A stretch of DNA of 64,000 nt. Origin: Pontibacter rufus. Its GTDB lineage: Bacteria; Bacteroidota; Bacteroidia; Cytophagales; Hymenobacteraceae. The stretch covers positions 1 through 64,000 of the forward strand of contig NZ_JADQDR010000010.1 in assembly GCF_015694705.1 (NCBI RefSeq). Direction: 5' to 3'. The first letter of the stretch is position 1, and each line of letters begins with the position of its first letter. Below, one piece after another: positions 55,016 to 63,932 of this stretch. The translations under genes were made by a program, and so were the position numbers. A model generated the notes under the pieces. It saw only the letters and a program-made list of their open reading frames with translations, had not been told where the DNA came from and ran no database searches.

Positions 55016-56131
55016 TCAGGATTTTTCGGATGCAAGCGCCTTCTTCTTTTGCTGGGCAATGGCATCCAGCAACTTGTTATAAGGATCATTAAACTTTTCT
55101 ATGCCTTCATCTTCCAGCTTTTGCGTAATGGCATCCAAATCGATACCTGCCTTTTTCAGCTGCGCCAGGGTGTCCGTAGCTTTGTCCAGGTTTTCTTCCA
55201 GACGGCTGGCCAACTGCCCGTGATCGCGGAAAGCTTCCAGCGTATCCATCGGAATGGTATTCACAGTGTTTGGCCCAATCAGCGCTTCCACATACTTGGT
55301 ATCCCGGAAACTAGGATTCTTGCTGCTGGTGCTGGCCCATAGCAATCGCTGTGGTTTGGCTCCTTTGGCTTCCAGCTTTTTAAAGCGCTCGCTGCCGAAT
55401 ACCCTTTTATAAATCTCGTAGGCTTTTTTGGCAGAAGCAATTGCTACTTCGCCCTGCAATTGTTCGAGGCCTTTTTCTTTCAGAATAGGATCGATGAGCA
55501 CATCAATGCGGCTCAGGAAAAAACTGGCAACAGAGGCAATATGACTGATAGGCTGATTGGCTTTCACCCGATCCTCCAGTCCCGCAATGTATGCTTCGGC
55601 TACTGCTTCGTAGCGTTCCAGACCGAAGAGCAGCGTTATGTTGATATTTATACCTTCGCTGATACATTGCCGGATAGCAGGCAAACCTTCTGCTGTGGCC
55701 GGTATTTTAATCATGACGTTTTCGCGATCCACGGCTTTCCATAGTTCCCTTGCCTGGCGGATAGTACCTTCTGTGTCACGGGCAAGCAGCGGCGATACTT
55801 CCAGGCTGATGTAACCATCCGCACCTCTCACTTCTTCCTCATAAACAGGTTTAAACAGATCTGCGGCACGCTGGATGTCGCTTATAGCCAGGCGGTAAAA
55901 TACTTCTTCATTGCTCAGGTCCTCCTGACTCAGTTCTTTGATATCAGCATCATAATCCGAGCTGCTGCTGATGGCTTTGGCAAAAATAGCCGGATTGGAG
56001 GTAACCCCCCGCACGCCGTCTTCATCAATCAGCCGTTGCAACTCGCCTGAATCCATGATCTGGCGATCTATAAAATCAAGCCAGATACTCTGGCCAAGAT
56101 CATGTATGCTTTTTACTTTGTTCTTTTCCAT
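55016..56131 (-). CDS. tal: transaldolase
   Basis: The product has 371 residues, matching the Tal subfamily of about 370 residues rather than short TalB. LGQSIWLDFIDRQ and GVRGVTSNPAIFAKAI are near the N-terminus; MIKIPATAEGLPAI contains the Schiff-base Lys (about 138). LWASTSSKNPSFRDTKYVE and NTIPMDTLEAF follow. It transfers dihydroxyacetone units between sugar phosphates in the non-oxidative branch. It is 13 bp after rpiB in the same transcript. Confidence 0.95.
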   Translation of the reverse strand: MEKNKVKSIHDLGQSIWLDFIDRQIMDSGELQRLIDEDGVRGVTSNPAIFAKAISSSSDYDADIKELSQEDLSNEEVFYRLAISDIQRAADLFKPVYEEEVRGADGYISLEVSPLLARDTEGTIRQARELWKAVDRENVMIKIPATAEGLPAIRQCISEGININITLLFGLERYEAVAEAYIAGLEDRVKANQPISHIASVASFFLSRIDVLIDPILKEKGLEQLQGEVAIASAKKAYEIYKRVFGSERFKKLEAKGAKPQRLLWASTSSKNPSFRDTKYVEALIGPNTVNTIPMDTLEAFRDHGQLASRLEENLDKATDTLAQLKKAGIDLDAITQKLEDEGIEKFNDPYNKLLDAIAQQKKKALASEKS

Positions 56132-56144
56132 GTTTTATCGTGTT

Positions 56145-56594
56145 TTAATGTTTATGCTCTAATTGCTCTACTTTCTGTAATCTTCGCAGGTGCCGCTCTG
56201 CCCCCGTAAAACGGGCTTTCAGAAAAGCAAGAATCAGCTCTTCTGCTGCCATGTTGCCGGTTACGCGACCACCGAGACAAAGCAGGTTCATGTCATCGTC
56301 TTCCACGCCCTGGTGGGCTGAAAAATGGTCATGAATCAGGGCGGCACGCACGCCTGCCACTTTGTTTGCCACGATAGCGGCCCCTACCCCGCTGCCGCAA
56401 ATAGCAATTCCCCGCTCGACTTCGTTACCGGCTACGGCTTTCGCCAGCGGCACCACAAAATCCGGGTAGTCATCCTTGTTGTTCTCGCTGTAAGCGCCAA
56501 AGTCAGTTACTTCGTGCCCCGCTTCGGTTAAGAAAGGATGAATGACTTGTTTTAAGGCGAAACCGCCATGATCAGCTGCGATACCTATTTTCAT
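56145..56594 (-). CDS. rpiB: ribose 5-phosphate isomerase B
   Basis: The product has 149 residues. MKIGIAADHGGFALK, the GIAICGSGVGAAIVANKV loop (about 63-80, active-site Cys) and DDMNLLCLGGRV are standard RpiB/LacAB. It interconverts ribose and ribulose 5-phosphate. Two overlapping heptamer copies lie at 56598-56610, directly before its start codon. Confidence 0.96.
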   Translation of the reverse strand: MKIGIAADHGGFALKQVIHPFLTEAGHEVTDFGAYSENNKDDYPDFVVPLAKAVAGNEVERGIAICGSGVGAAIVANKVAGVRAALIHDHFSAHQGVEDDDMNLLCLGGRVTGNMAAEELILAFLKARFTGAERHLRRLQKVEQLEHKH

Positions 56595-56762
56595 TTTTAT
56601 ACTTATACTTTAATTATCTGCAGGGCCTCTGCAATCTTCACTGCTTTTGTTTGTTCAAACAACAACCCAACAGGATTTTATACCTGTTTTTTCTGTGCAA
56701 TACCATGGGCACCGATGGTTACTTTCATCAGACAAGCCCGTTGTACTTTAGCAGATCAGGGA

Positions 56763-58766
56763 TCAGAACAACAGGGCTTTGGCCTGCTTCACCACATTGT
56801 CTACGGTGAAACCAAACTCCTCGAACAATTCTGCAGCCGGCGCCGACTCACCAAATGTAGTCATGCCAATAATGCTGCCTTCGTCGGTTACATACTTGTG
56901 CCAGCCCAAGGTAGATCCTGCTTCTACTGCCAGCCGCTTTTTCAGATTACCTGGAAATATCTTTTCCTTGTAAGCGGCATCCTGCTTCTCGAAAAGCTCC
57001 CAACTCGGCATGCTGATAACGCGGGCGGCAATTGAGGCTGCCTTCAGTTTTTCCTGCGCTGCCAGAACGAGGGATACTTCGGAACCGGTGCCAATCAAAA
57101 GCAATTGCGGGTCTGCGGCATCAGAAAGAATATACGCGCCGCGTTCAAGCCCGCTGGCGCTGGCATACTTCTCCTGATCAAGCACGGGCAGTTCCTGTCT
57201 GGATAGCACCAGGGCTACCGGGCCGTCAGCATGCTCCAGCGCCACGCGCCAGGCCTGTACGGTCTCGTTGGCATCTGCCGGCCGGATAACAATCAGGTTA
57301 GGTATGGCGCGCAAAGAAATAAGCTGCTCTATAGGCTGATGTGTGGTGCCGTCTTCGCCCAGCCCGATGCTGTCGTGGGTATAGATAAAGATGGGCTTGA
57401 TTTTCATGATAGCTGCCAGGCGGATAGGCGGCCGCATGTAAGACGAAAATATCAGGAAAGTGGCGCCGAAAGGTATAAGACCCTCCGTCAGCGCCATGCC
57501 GTTCATTACAGCGCCCATGGCGTGCTCGCGTATGCCAAAATGGAAGTTACGGCCGCCGGGGGTATCCGCTGAAAAAGAATCATATCCTTTCAGCTCGGTA
57601 CCTGTTGAAGGTGACAAATCCGCTGAACCACCCAGCAGGTTAGGCAGTTTACCGGCAATGGTGTTAAGCATTTTGCCGGAGGCTTTGCGCGTGGCTATCT
57701 CGCCTTCACCAGCCTTAAAAACCGGCAGGTTGTCTTTCCAGCCATCAGGTAATTTTCCGCTGCGAAGCAACTCATACTCAGCAGCCAGTTCCGGGTACTG
57801 CGCTTTATAAGCTTGGTACAACTCGTTCCATTCCTGTTCTTTGGCTACACCTTTCTTCCCGATGCTTCGGTAATATTCTAAAACTTCGTCTGGCACTACA
57901 AAAGACTTATCAGGATCGAAGCCGAGGTTTTCTTTCACCAGCCTGACTTCCTCTTTGCCGAGCGGTGATCCATGTGAACCCGCTGTATCCACTTTGTTGG
58001 GGCTGCCGTAGGCAATGTGGGTGCGTACCTTTATCAGGGATGGCCGCCCTGTTTCCTGCTTTGCCCTGTTAACAGCCTCCGTTAATGCTTCCAGATCGTT
58101 ACCATCTTCCACTACCTGCACATGCCATTTGTAAGCATCAAATCGCTTGGCTACATCTTCGTCAAAAGCCAGTCCTGTGCTGCCTTCTATCGAAATGTGG
58201 TTATCATCATACAAATAAATGAGGTTACCCAGCCGCAAGTGCCCCGCCATCGAAGCAGCCTCGGCCGTAACACCCTCCATCATGTCGCCGTCGCTGCAGA
58301 TGGCGTAGATGTTATAGTCGAAAAGGGTAAAACCGGGTTTGTTGTACCGGGCAGCCAGGTACCGCTGGGCAATGGCAAAACCGACACCGTTGGCAAAGCC
58401 CTGCCCCAGCGGGCCGGTTGTGATTTCGATGCCCGGCGTGATGCCATACTCGGGGTGCCCAGGTGTTTTGCTGTGCAGCTGCCGGAAATTCTTGAGATCA
58501 TCCAGCGTGAGATCGTAACCCGCCAGGTATAAATAACAATATTGCAGCAGGCAGCCATGCCCGGCAGACAAAATAAAGCGGTCACGGTTGGCCCACTTCG
58601 GGTTGCGGGGATTGTAATTCATACTTTCCGACCAGAGCACATGGCCCATGGGCGCAGCGCCCATGGGCATACCCGGATGGCCGGAGTTTGCTTTTTGTAC
58701 CGCATCGGCAGCCAGTACTCGCACGGTATCAATTCCTAACTGTTCAATAGATTGTGTTGTATTCAT
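56763..58766 (-). CDS. tkt: transketolase
   Basis: The product has 667 residues. [19 protein letters not shown] at the start, the thiamine diphosphate motif [20 protein letters not shown]...LIYLYDDN (about 155-190), [16 protein letters not shown] and [20 protein letters not shown] are all present. It moves two-carbon units between sugar phosphates and uses thiamine diphosphate. It follows the ROK kinase gene by 52 bp. Confidence 0.98.
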   Translation of the reverse strand: MNTTQSIEQLGIDTVRVLAADAVQKANSGHPGMPMGAAPMGHVLWSESMNYNPRNPKWANRDRFILSAGHGCLLQYCYLYLAGYDLTLDDLKNFRQLHSKTPGHPEYGITPGIEITTGPLGQGFANGVGFAIAQRYLAARYNKPGFTLFDYNIYAICSDGDMMEGVTAEAASMAGHLRLGNLIYLYDDNHISIEGSTGLAFDEDVAKRFDAYKWHVQVVEDGNDLEALTEAVNRAKQETGRPSLIKVRTHIAYGSPNKVDTAGSHGSPLGKEEVRLVKENLGFDPDKSFVVPDEVLEYYRSIGKKGVAKEQEWNELYQAYKAQYPELAAEYELLRSGKLPDGWKDNLPVFKAGEGEIATRKASGKMLNTIAGKLPNLLGGSADLSPSTGTELKGYDSFSADTPGGRNFHFGIREHAMGAVMNGMALTEGLIPFGATFLIFSSYMRPPIRLAAIMKIKPIFIYTHDSIGLGEDGTTHQPIEQLISLRAIPNLIVIRPADANETVQAWRVALEHADGPVALVLSRQELPVLDQEKYASASGLERGAYILSDAADPQLLLIGTGSEVSLVLAAQEKLKAASIAARVISMPSWELFEKQDAAYKEKIFPGNLKKRLAVEAGSTLGWHKYVTDEGSIIGMTTFGESAPAAELFEEFGFTVDNVVKQAKALLF

Positions 58767-58818
58767 AGTTTTGGTAATGGGGCTTTATTATAATAACGGG
58801 TAAATGCGCAGGAGGATG

Positions 58819-59529
58819 CTAAACTGTAAATTCGTCCTGCCAGAGCCGGGCGCCTCCTTTGATGCCGTCGATGTTGGAAACGATGCTGATGTGCTCTCCA
58901 AGTTCAAAACTGAGTTTGCTGGAGTTGCCGCCGCTGATGTATAAATGGTCGTAGTTAAAAACCGTCTTCAGGATTTCCAGCACGCGTTCCATCCGGACAT
59001 TCCACTTCTCCCTGCCAATTGTTTCCAGCGCTTTGTCTCCGATGTACTGGTCATAATCTTTTTTCTTGGTCACGGGATGATGCGCCAGTTCCAGGTGGGG
59101 CAACAGGTATCCGTCCAGCAACAACGCCGTGCCAAAGCCGGTACCCAGGGTAATGACGATCTCCAGTCCTTTGCCGCTAACCACGCCAAGGCCCTGTAAA
59201 TCGGCATCGTTTACGACCCTCACAGGCGCCTGCAACACCTCTGTAAGCTTCTGCTGCAGGTCAAAGTCTTTCCATAACTCGTTGCCCAGGTTTGGCGCTG
59301 TTATGACGCAGCCCCCTTTTACATAGCCCGGAAACCCGACTGATACCTTGTTATACCCCGGAAAATCCTGAAGCAGGATTCTGATTGCTTCAATAACGCT
59401 TCCGGGCGAGGACGGTACCGGGGTGGCTATTCTTTTGTAATCTACCTGGAGCTGTCCTGCCTGGTTCAGGATGGTTGCTTTGATGTGAGATCCGCCAATG
59501 TCGATGGTTAATATTCTACTTTCGGCCAT
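58819..59529 (-). CDS. ROK-family sugar kinase, PpgK/glucokinase-like
   Basis: About 236 residues from ATG 59529 (MAESRILTIDIGGSHIKAT); ATG 59541 and 59571 are alternatives. DIGGSHIK is the ATP loop, and FPGYVKGG, LGTGFGTALLLDG and YISGGNSSKL follow. Short ROK proteins of this form are often polyphosphate or ATP glucokinases. Position at the head of the pentose-phosphate operon supports a glucose substrate, giving the glucose 6-phosphate used by Zwf. Confidence 0.82.
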   Translation of the reverse strand: MAESRILTIDIGGSHIKATILNQAGQLQVDYKRIATPVPSSPGSVIEAIRILLQDFPGYNKVSVGFPGYVKGGCVITAPNLGNELWKDFDLQQKLTEVLQAPVRVVNDADLQGLGVVSGKGLEIVITLGTGFGTALLLDGYLLPHLELAHHPVTKKKDYDQYIGDKALETIGREKWNVRMERVLEILKTVFNYDHLYISGGNSSKLSFELGEHISIVSNIDGIKGGARLWQDEFTV

Positions 59530-59934
59530 GCTATTTGTCATAGGTTTTTTACAGAATAATAGGTTTATCAATGCAATATAGGGATTAAAAGATTAGGTGC
59601 GATTGCTTAAGGCATTTTATGCTGTAAGTATACGGAGCAAAGCCAGCAATTAATCACGCTTATACTTCCATTGATAAAAGACAACAATTGGTACAGTAGC
59701 CGGCCGGCAAAGCAGATCCGGCAGAAAGCAATGCGTTCTGAAGCTATAATTTAGAAGAACAATTAATTTCATGCTAGAATATCTGAAATGTATGGTTTAA
59801 TTTGTCGGGCAGCCAGCTCAGAGCAGAATATCTGGCAACGCAGTTATAAGCAGGCAGCAAACAGGCCCTGCTATTCATCATGTGCCTTTAGTTAAATGGC
59901 GGGCAATATTTTAAAGCGCAGTGAGATCAGAAAT
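59530..59934. other. divergent intergenic region before the pentose-phosphate operon
   Basis: No gene was found apart from the possible N-terminal extension of the DACNV gene (59896-59934). Heptamer copies lie near 59627 and 59660. The promoters of the minus-strand operon and the plus-strand sensor gene should both be here; TTTAATTTG near 59796 is a poor match to the -7 element. Confidence 0.45.
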
Positions 59935-61077
59935 ATGACTGATAAAGCAACGTACGAGGCAGCCCGGATGGTAGCTGCAACCACAGAAAAGCACTTTGCC
60001 CGCCATTTGGATGAGGCCCGGCAGCTCGGAGAAACAGATCTGGCTCCGGCCCCGCCTGCGCCTCTCATAGAAAAGATTATCGATACTGCTTTCTGGGCCA
60101 GCCTGCAGCGCGAGGAAGGGCAGCCGCCAAAAATATCGCTGGCTTTTTTCCCGCCCGAACAGGTAAGCCAGCCGCTCTTATTTGAGCAGCGGCTCCCGTT
60201 CAGCCCGGGCATTCTTACCAAATTGGCGCCGGGTGTTGAGCGTGCCGGCATACATGTAGGCGTGTGGCATGATGCAGGTAAGCTGTATATATGGGGTACT
60301 ACACGCATTATACCCAAACTATGCTTTGTTGTTGATGTTTCCGAACCCGGATTGCTCGTAATCAAGCACCGGCGCATTGGTGGGTTTGGAAAGTTTGCCA
60401 ACGTAGCTGTGCTCAAAGGCGACCAGGTGAAAGTGGTGGACGAACAGAGTGCCAGCCTGCCCGACTGCCCCGCGCTCCTTACAACGCTACTTGGCTTTGC
60501 TTCGCCCGTATTCTGGGGAGACCCTACAAATGTGCTTGTGCAACTGGCAGTATCAATGCGTACCCATGGCCGCGGCGGCTCTCTGCTGATGGTGCCCGCT
60601 GGCACACAGGTATGGCGCCGATCAATCATACAACCTGTCAAGTATGCCATTTCGCCTGCTTTCTGCGGATTGGCGGATCTGATGCGGCAAAGCGAGCACG
60701 AACGGGGCCACAGCGCATGGCCGGCCGCTTTGCAGGGAGCCATAGACGGGCTGGCCGGTCTGACTGCAGTAGACGGCGCAACGGTGATCAATGATGCCTA
60801 TGAACTGCTTGCTTTTGGCGCTAAAATAGGCCGCCCCGAAGGAAATGCGCCGGTAGAGAAGATGGTGGTAACTGAGCCAATAGAAGGCAACGAGGCTGTC
60901 ATCATTCATCCTGCGCAAAGCGGTGGCACCAGGCACCTCTCTGCGGCGCAGTTCGTGCATGATCAGCGGGATGCGATTGCCCTGGTAGCCTCACAGGACG
61001 GCAACTTCACGATCTTTATGTGGTCGGTATGCGAAAATATGGTACACGCGCACCGCGTCGGCGCCTTGTTGCTGTAG
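59935..61077 (+). CDS. DACNV-type sensor-domain protein (DisA-like fold)
   Basis: About 380 residues from ATG 59935 (MTDKATYEAARMVAATTEKHF); ATG 59896 would add 13. The C-terminal half resembles diadenylate cyclases: VDGATVINDAYELLAFGAKI (DGA motif, about 280) and GGTRHLSAAQFVHDQRDAIALVASQDGNFTIFMWS (the RHxxA motif; about 332-365). The N-terminal part (about 20-240) is the extension typical of proteins annotated as DACNV sensor domains. Family members are thought to sense nucleotides; whether this one can make c-di-AMP is open. It stands alone. Confidence 0.75.
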   Translation: MTDKATYEAARMVAATTEKHFARHLDEARQLGETDLAPAPPAPLIEKIIDTAFWASLQREEGQPPKISLAFFPPEQVSQPLLFEQRLPFSPGILTKLAPGVERAGIHVGVWHDAGKLYIWGTTRIIPKLCFVVDVSEPGLLVIKHRRIGGFGKFANVAVLKGDQVKVVDEQSASLPDCPALLTTLLGFASPVFWGDPTNVLVQLAVSMRTHGRGGSLLMVPAGTQVWRRSIIQPVKYAISPAFCGLADLMRQSEHERGHSAWPAALQGAIDGLAGLTAVDGATVINDAYELLAFGAKIGRPEGNAPVEKMVVTEPIEGNEAVIIHPAQSGGTRHLSAAQFVHDQRDAIALVASQDGNFTIFMWSVCENMVHAHRVGALLL

Positions 61078-61158
61078 CAGTATTTTAAATCCGGCTCCGT
61101 CAACGGCTATCCGCCTTTCAGCATAACTCCTCCAAACGCATGTAGCAGCTCCCATCAG

Positions 61159-61206
61159 CAACAAGGACGAAGTGTATTGAAACAACAAGGACGAAGTGTA
61201 TTGAAA
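61159..61206. repeat. 24-bp perfect tandem duplication
   Basis: Two identical 24-nt units at 61159-61182 and 61183-61206, containing AAGGACGAAGTGTATTG. The unit lies in a 263-bp spacer without a gene. It looks like a recent slippage or duplication event. Confidence 0.85.
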
Positions 61207-61340
61207 CAATATGAGGCTTTACCTGTTAAACAACTTATAGCAGGCTGGTAAATCTGCCTGAATGGCAACATTGTTTCGAGGAACAACAACCATCCCGCGC
61301 CTGCTTATAAATATATGCCGCGAATTAAAAACAGATAAGC

Positions 61341-62045
61341 ATGACCAAGCAAAGTATAAAAATAGATATCGTATCTGATGTAAACTGCCCCTGGTGCTAT
61401 GTGGGCGATCAGCGCCTGAAAAAAGCCATCTCGGCGACCGATGACAAGTATGATTTTGAAATAAGTTTTAAGCCTTATGAGCTCAACCCTAACGTTCCGC
61501 AAACAGGCCAGGACAGAACCGATTACTTCACCAAAAATTATGGGCCGCAGTTTCTGTCCCAGATAAAGGCGATGAACGAGCGCCTGACTGAAGCTGGCAA
61601 GGCAGATGGTATAGATTTCAACTTTGATAAGCTGGATACGGTGAACAATACATTCAACGCGCATAGGCTCATTTGGCTGGCAGGCAAATGCGGCGTGCAG
61701 GCCCGCGTAGCCGAAGCCCTTTTCTACAGCTATTTTACTGAAGCGCTGAACATGAACGACACGCAGCTGCTGGCAGAAATCGGGACAGCCAATGGTATTC
61801 CGGCGGAGCGGCTGGAGGGCTTTTTTGATAGCGAAGAAGGTAAAACCGAAGTGCGTGAGATGGAGCAGTGGGCACAGTCGGCTGGTATTACGGGCGTACC
61901 CGCTTTCATCATCAACGACAAGTACCTGGTAAGCGGTGCACAGCCGGCTGAAACGTTTACACAAGTGTTTTCGCAGGTTGCGCCTGTTCTGGAAGAAATA
62001 AGCCTTTCAGGCGAGAGCTGTGGCATCGACGGCAACTGCCAGTAA
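61341..62045 (+). CDS. FrnE-like DsbA-family oxidoreductase
   Basis: The product has 234 residues. IDIVSDVNCPWCYVGDQRLKKA contains the CPWC active site (about 20-23). The insert helical domain lies in the middle, and the cis-Pro loop is GITGVPAFIINDKYLVSGAQPAE (about 178-200). There is no signal peptide, so it acts in the cytoplasm like FrnE, often linked to oxidative-stress tolerance. An extra Cys pair at the C-terminus (SCGIDGNC) may be a redox relay. Confidence 0.93.
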   Translation: MTKQSIKIDIVSDVNCPWCYVGDQRLKKAISATDDKYDFEISFKPYELNPNVPQTGQDRTDYFTKNYGPQFLSQIKAMNERLTEAGKADGIDFNFDKLDTVNNTFNAHRLIWLAGKCGVQARVAEALFYSYFTEALNMNDTQLLAEIGTANGIPAERLEGFFDSEEGKTEVREMEQWAQSAGITGVPAFIINDKYLVSGAQPAETFTQVFSQVAPVLEEISLSGESCGIDGNCQ

Positions 62046-62084
62046 AAAAGCTTTTGCAGATATAAAAACATAATTTTAAAATAA

Positions 62085-62136
62085 CAGGCATGATGGCCTC
62101 AGCAAGTGTTTTATACTTATGAGGTCATCATGCCTG
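62085..62136. terminator. terminator with heptamer in its loop
   Basis: A 17-bp stem (62085-62101 with 62120-62136, one G-T mismatch) has an 18-nt loop containing TATACTT. It is 40 bp after the DsbA-family gene. Confidence 0.8.
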
Positions 62137-62253
62137 CTTTATATACATCAGCCTTAAGCAAGCGTCAGCTTTTGTACGTTGCTTAAGCGCCGAGCCATTT
62201 AAGTACCGCCATGGCATTAACGGGCTGTATTTAAACTGAAATACAACAACATT

Positions 62254-63264
62254 ATGAGCAGCAAAAAACTTTCTGATATACCCTTCTCAATACTTGATCT
62301 GGTTCCTATCCTGTCAGACAAAACACCGGCCGACGCTTTCCGGAATAGCCTGGATCTTGCCCGTAACGCGGAACGCCTCGGCTTTAAACGCTACTGGATG
62401 GCAGAACACCACAACATGGCGGGCATTGCCAGTTCGGCCACCTCTGTGCTGATTGGCTACATTGCAGGCGGCACTGCTACCATCAGGGTTGGTTCGGGTG
62501 GAATTATGCTGCCGAATCATGCCCCGCTTGTGATAGCAGAGCAATTCGGCACACTGGAATCGCTGTACCCGGGCAGGATTGATCTGGGCCTGGGCCGCGC
62601 ACCCGGCACCGATCAGCTCACAGCCAGAGCCCTGCGGCGCGATTTGAGAGGAGCCGTGGACGACTTTCCGCAGAATGTGGAAGAAATCAGAAGCTATTTT
62701 GCCCCGGCAGATCCGGCTGCGCATGTACGTGCCGTGCCTGGCGAAGGGCTGGAAATTCCGATATGGATACTTGGCTCCAGCACCTACGGCGCGCAACTGG
62801 CGGCTATACTTGGCATGCCTTATGCTTTCGCCAGCCATTTCGCCCCGGCCAGCCTGCATGCTGCGCTCAAAGTATACCGCGATAATTTCAGGCCGTCTGT
62901 CAGCCTGAAAGAGCCCTATGCCATGGCTTGCGTAAATGTAGTTGCCGCAGACACAGATGCAGCAGCCATCCGTTTATCCACTACACTTTATACTTCTTTC
63001 CTGAACGTAATCAGAGGCACGGCAAAACCGCTGCAGCCGCCGGTTGCAAGTATGGACGACCTGTGGGATGGCTCAGAGAGGTATGCAGTGCACCAGATGC
63101 TCCGGTATTCGTTTATCGGCGGGCCCGGCACCGTGAAAGAAGAACTGCAGGCTTTTGCAAATGAAACGCAGGTAGATGAAATAATGGTTGCTTCCTCTGT
63201 TTTTGATCATACGGCCAGGGTACATTCTTATGAGATTCTTGCTGAACTGGGTAAACAGGTATAA
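62254..63264 (+). CDS. luciferase-like (LLM) flavin monooxygenase
   Basis: The product has 336 residues of the bacterial-luciferase TIM-barrel fold. [25 protein letters not shown] (about 46-55), [34 protein letters not shown] and [20 protein letters not shown] are characteristic of the MsnO8-like subgroup. It oxidises small molecules with reduced FMN and O2; the substrate is unknown. It precedes a peroxiredoxin, so a redox-stress context is likely. Confidence 0.9.
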   Translation: MSSKKLSDIPFSILDLVPILSDKTPADAFRNSLDLARNAERLGFKRYWMAEHHNMAGIASSATSVLIGYIAGGTATIRVGSGGIMLPNHAPLVIAEQFGTLESLYPGRIDLGLGRAPGTDQLTARALRRDLRGAVDDFPQNVEEIRSYFAPADPAAHVRAVPGEGLEIPIWILGSSTYGAQLAAILGMPYAFASHFAPASLHAALKVYRDNFRPSVSLKEPYAMACVNVVAADTDAAAIRLSTTLYTSFLNVIRGTAKPLQPPVASMDDLWDGSERYAVHQMLRYSFIGGPGTVKEELQAFANETQVDEIMVASSVFDHTARVHSYEILAELGKQV

Positions 63265-63452
63265 ACCTATTCCTTATCTGTTGCCTAATCTTTTAAATTG
63301 GCCGTCCTTTTTCATACTAACAGCCTGGCCGCGCCAAAACAGCTATATGCTTTGCTTTGTTAAAGCACACGTCAGTGCCGCCCGTATATTAAGCAACCAA
63401 ATGGGGATGCTTGCGGTACACTTCTAAACTACATCTTAAAAAAACAACCTAT

Positions 63453-63929
63453 ATGCTGCTGGAAAAAGGTACTGCTGCTCCTGATTTTGAATTAAACGCC
63501 ACCCCTGATCAGAAGCTGAAATTAAGCGAATTAAAAGGAAAGCGCGTTGTTCTGGTTTTTTATCCGGCTGACTGGAGCCCCGTTTGTGGCGACCAGATAG
63601 CCCTGTACAACGAAATGCTGAAGTTCTTCCAGAAATACAACGCCCAGATAATCGGCATTTCTGTCGACAGCAAATGGTGCCATATGGCATTTGCAGATAA
63701 CAGAAACATCCATTTCCCGCTGCTGGCCGACTTTGAGCCTAAAGGTGAAGTATCGAAATTATATGGCGCTTATAATGAGGAAAATGGCAACAGCCGGCGC
63801 GCGCTCTTTGTTATAGATGAGGCGGGCATTATCCGGTGGAGTTATCTCTCTCCTGATGGCATCAACCCGGGTGCAGACGGCATACTGGAGGCGCTGGAGG
63901 AACTGGAAAATAATAAGGACAAAAAATAA
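63453..63929 (+). CDS. AhpE/BCP-like peroxiredoxin
   Basis: The product has 158 residues from ATG 63453 (MLLEKGTAAPDFEL), the normal family start; the open frame begins upstream without family support. The peroxidatic motif is YPADWSPVCGDQ (P-x3-S-x2-C, Cys at about 47). ALFVIDEAGIIRW and the overall 1-Cys or atypical 2-Cys layout fit. It reduces hydrogen peroxide and organic peroxides using thiol donors, perhaps the DsbA-like proteins coded nearby. Confidence 0.93.
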   Translation: MLLEKGTAAPDFELNATPDQKLKLSELKGKRVVLVFYPADWSPVCGDQIALYNEMLKFFQKYNAQIIGISVDSKWCHMAFADNRNIHFPLLADFEPKGEVSKLYGAYNEENGNSRRALFVIDEAGIIRWSYLSPDGINPGADGILEALEELENNKDKK

Positions 63930-63932
63930 ACC

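Noticed and set aside
59892-60791. 299-codon open frame on the minus strand opposite the DACNV gene
   Set aside because: Its translation is low-complexity, Ser/Pro/Arg-rich and family-less, whereas the plus strand encodes a recognisable domain. It is a shadow of codon bias.
61159-61206. Tandem repeat considered as a CRISPR remnant
   Set aside because: The two units are directly adjacent with no spacer between them and no cas gene is nearby.
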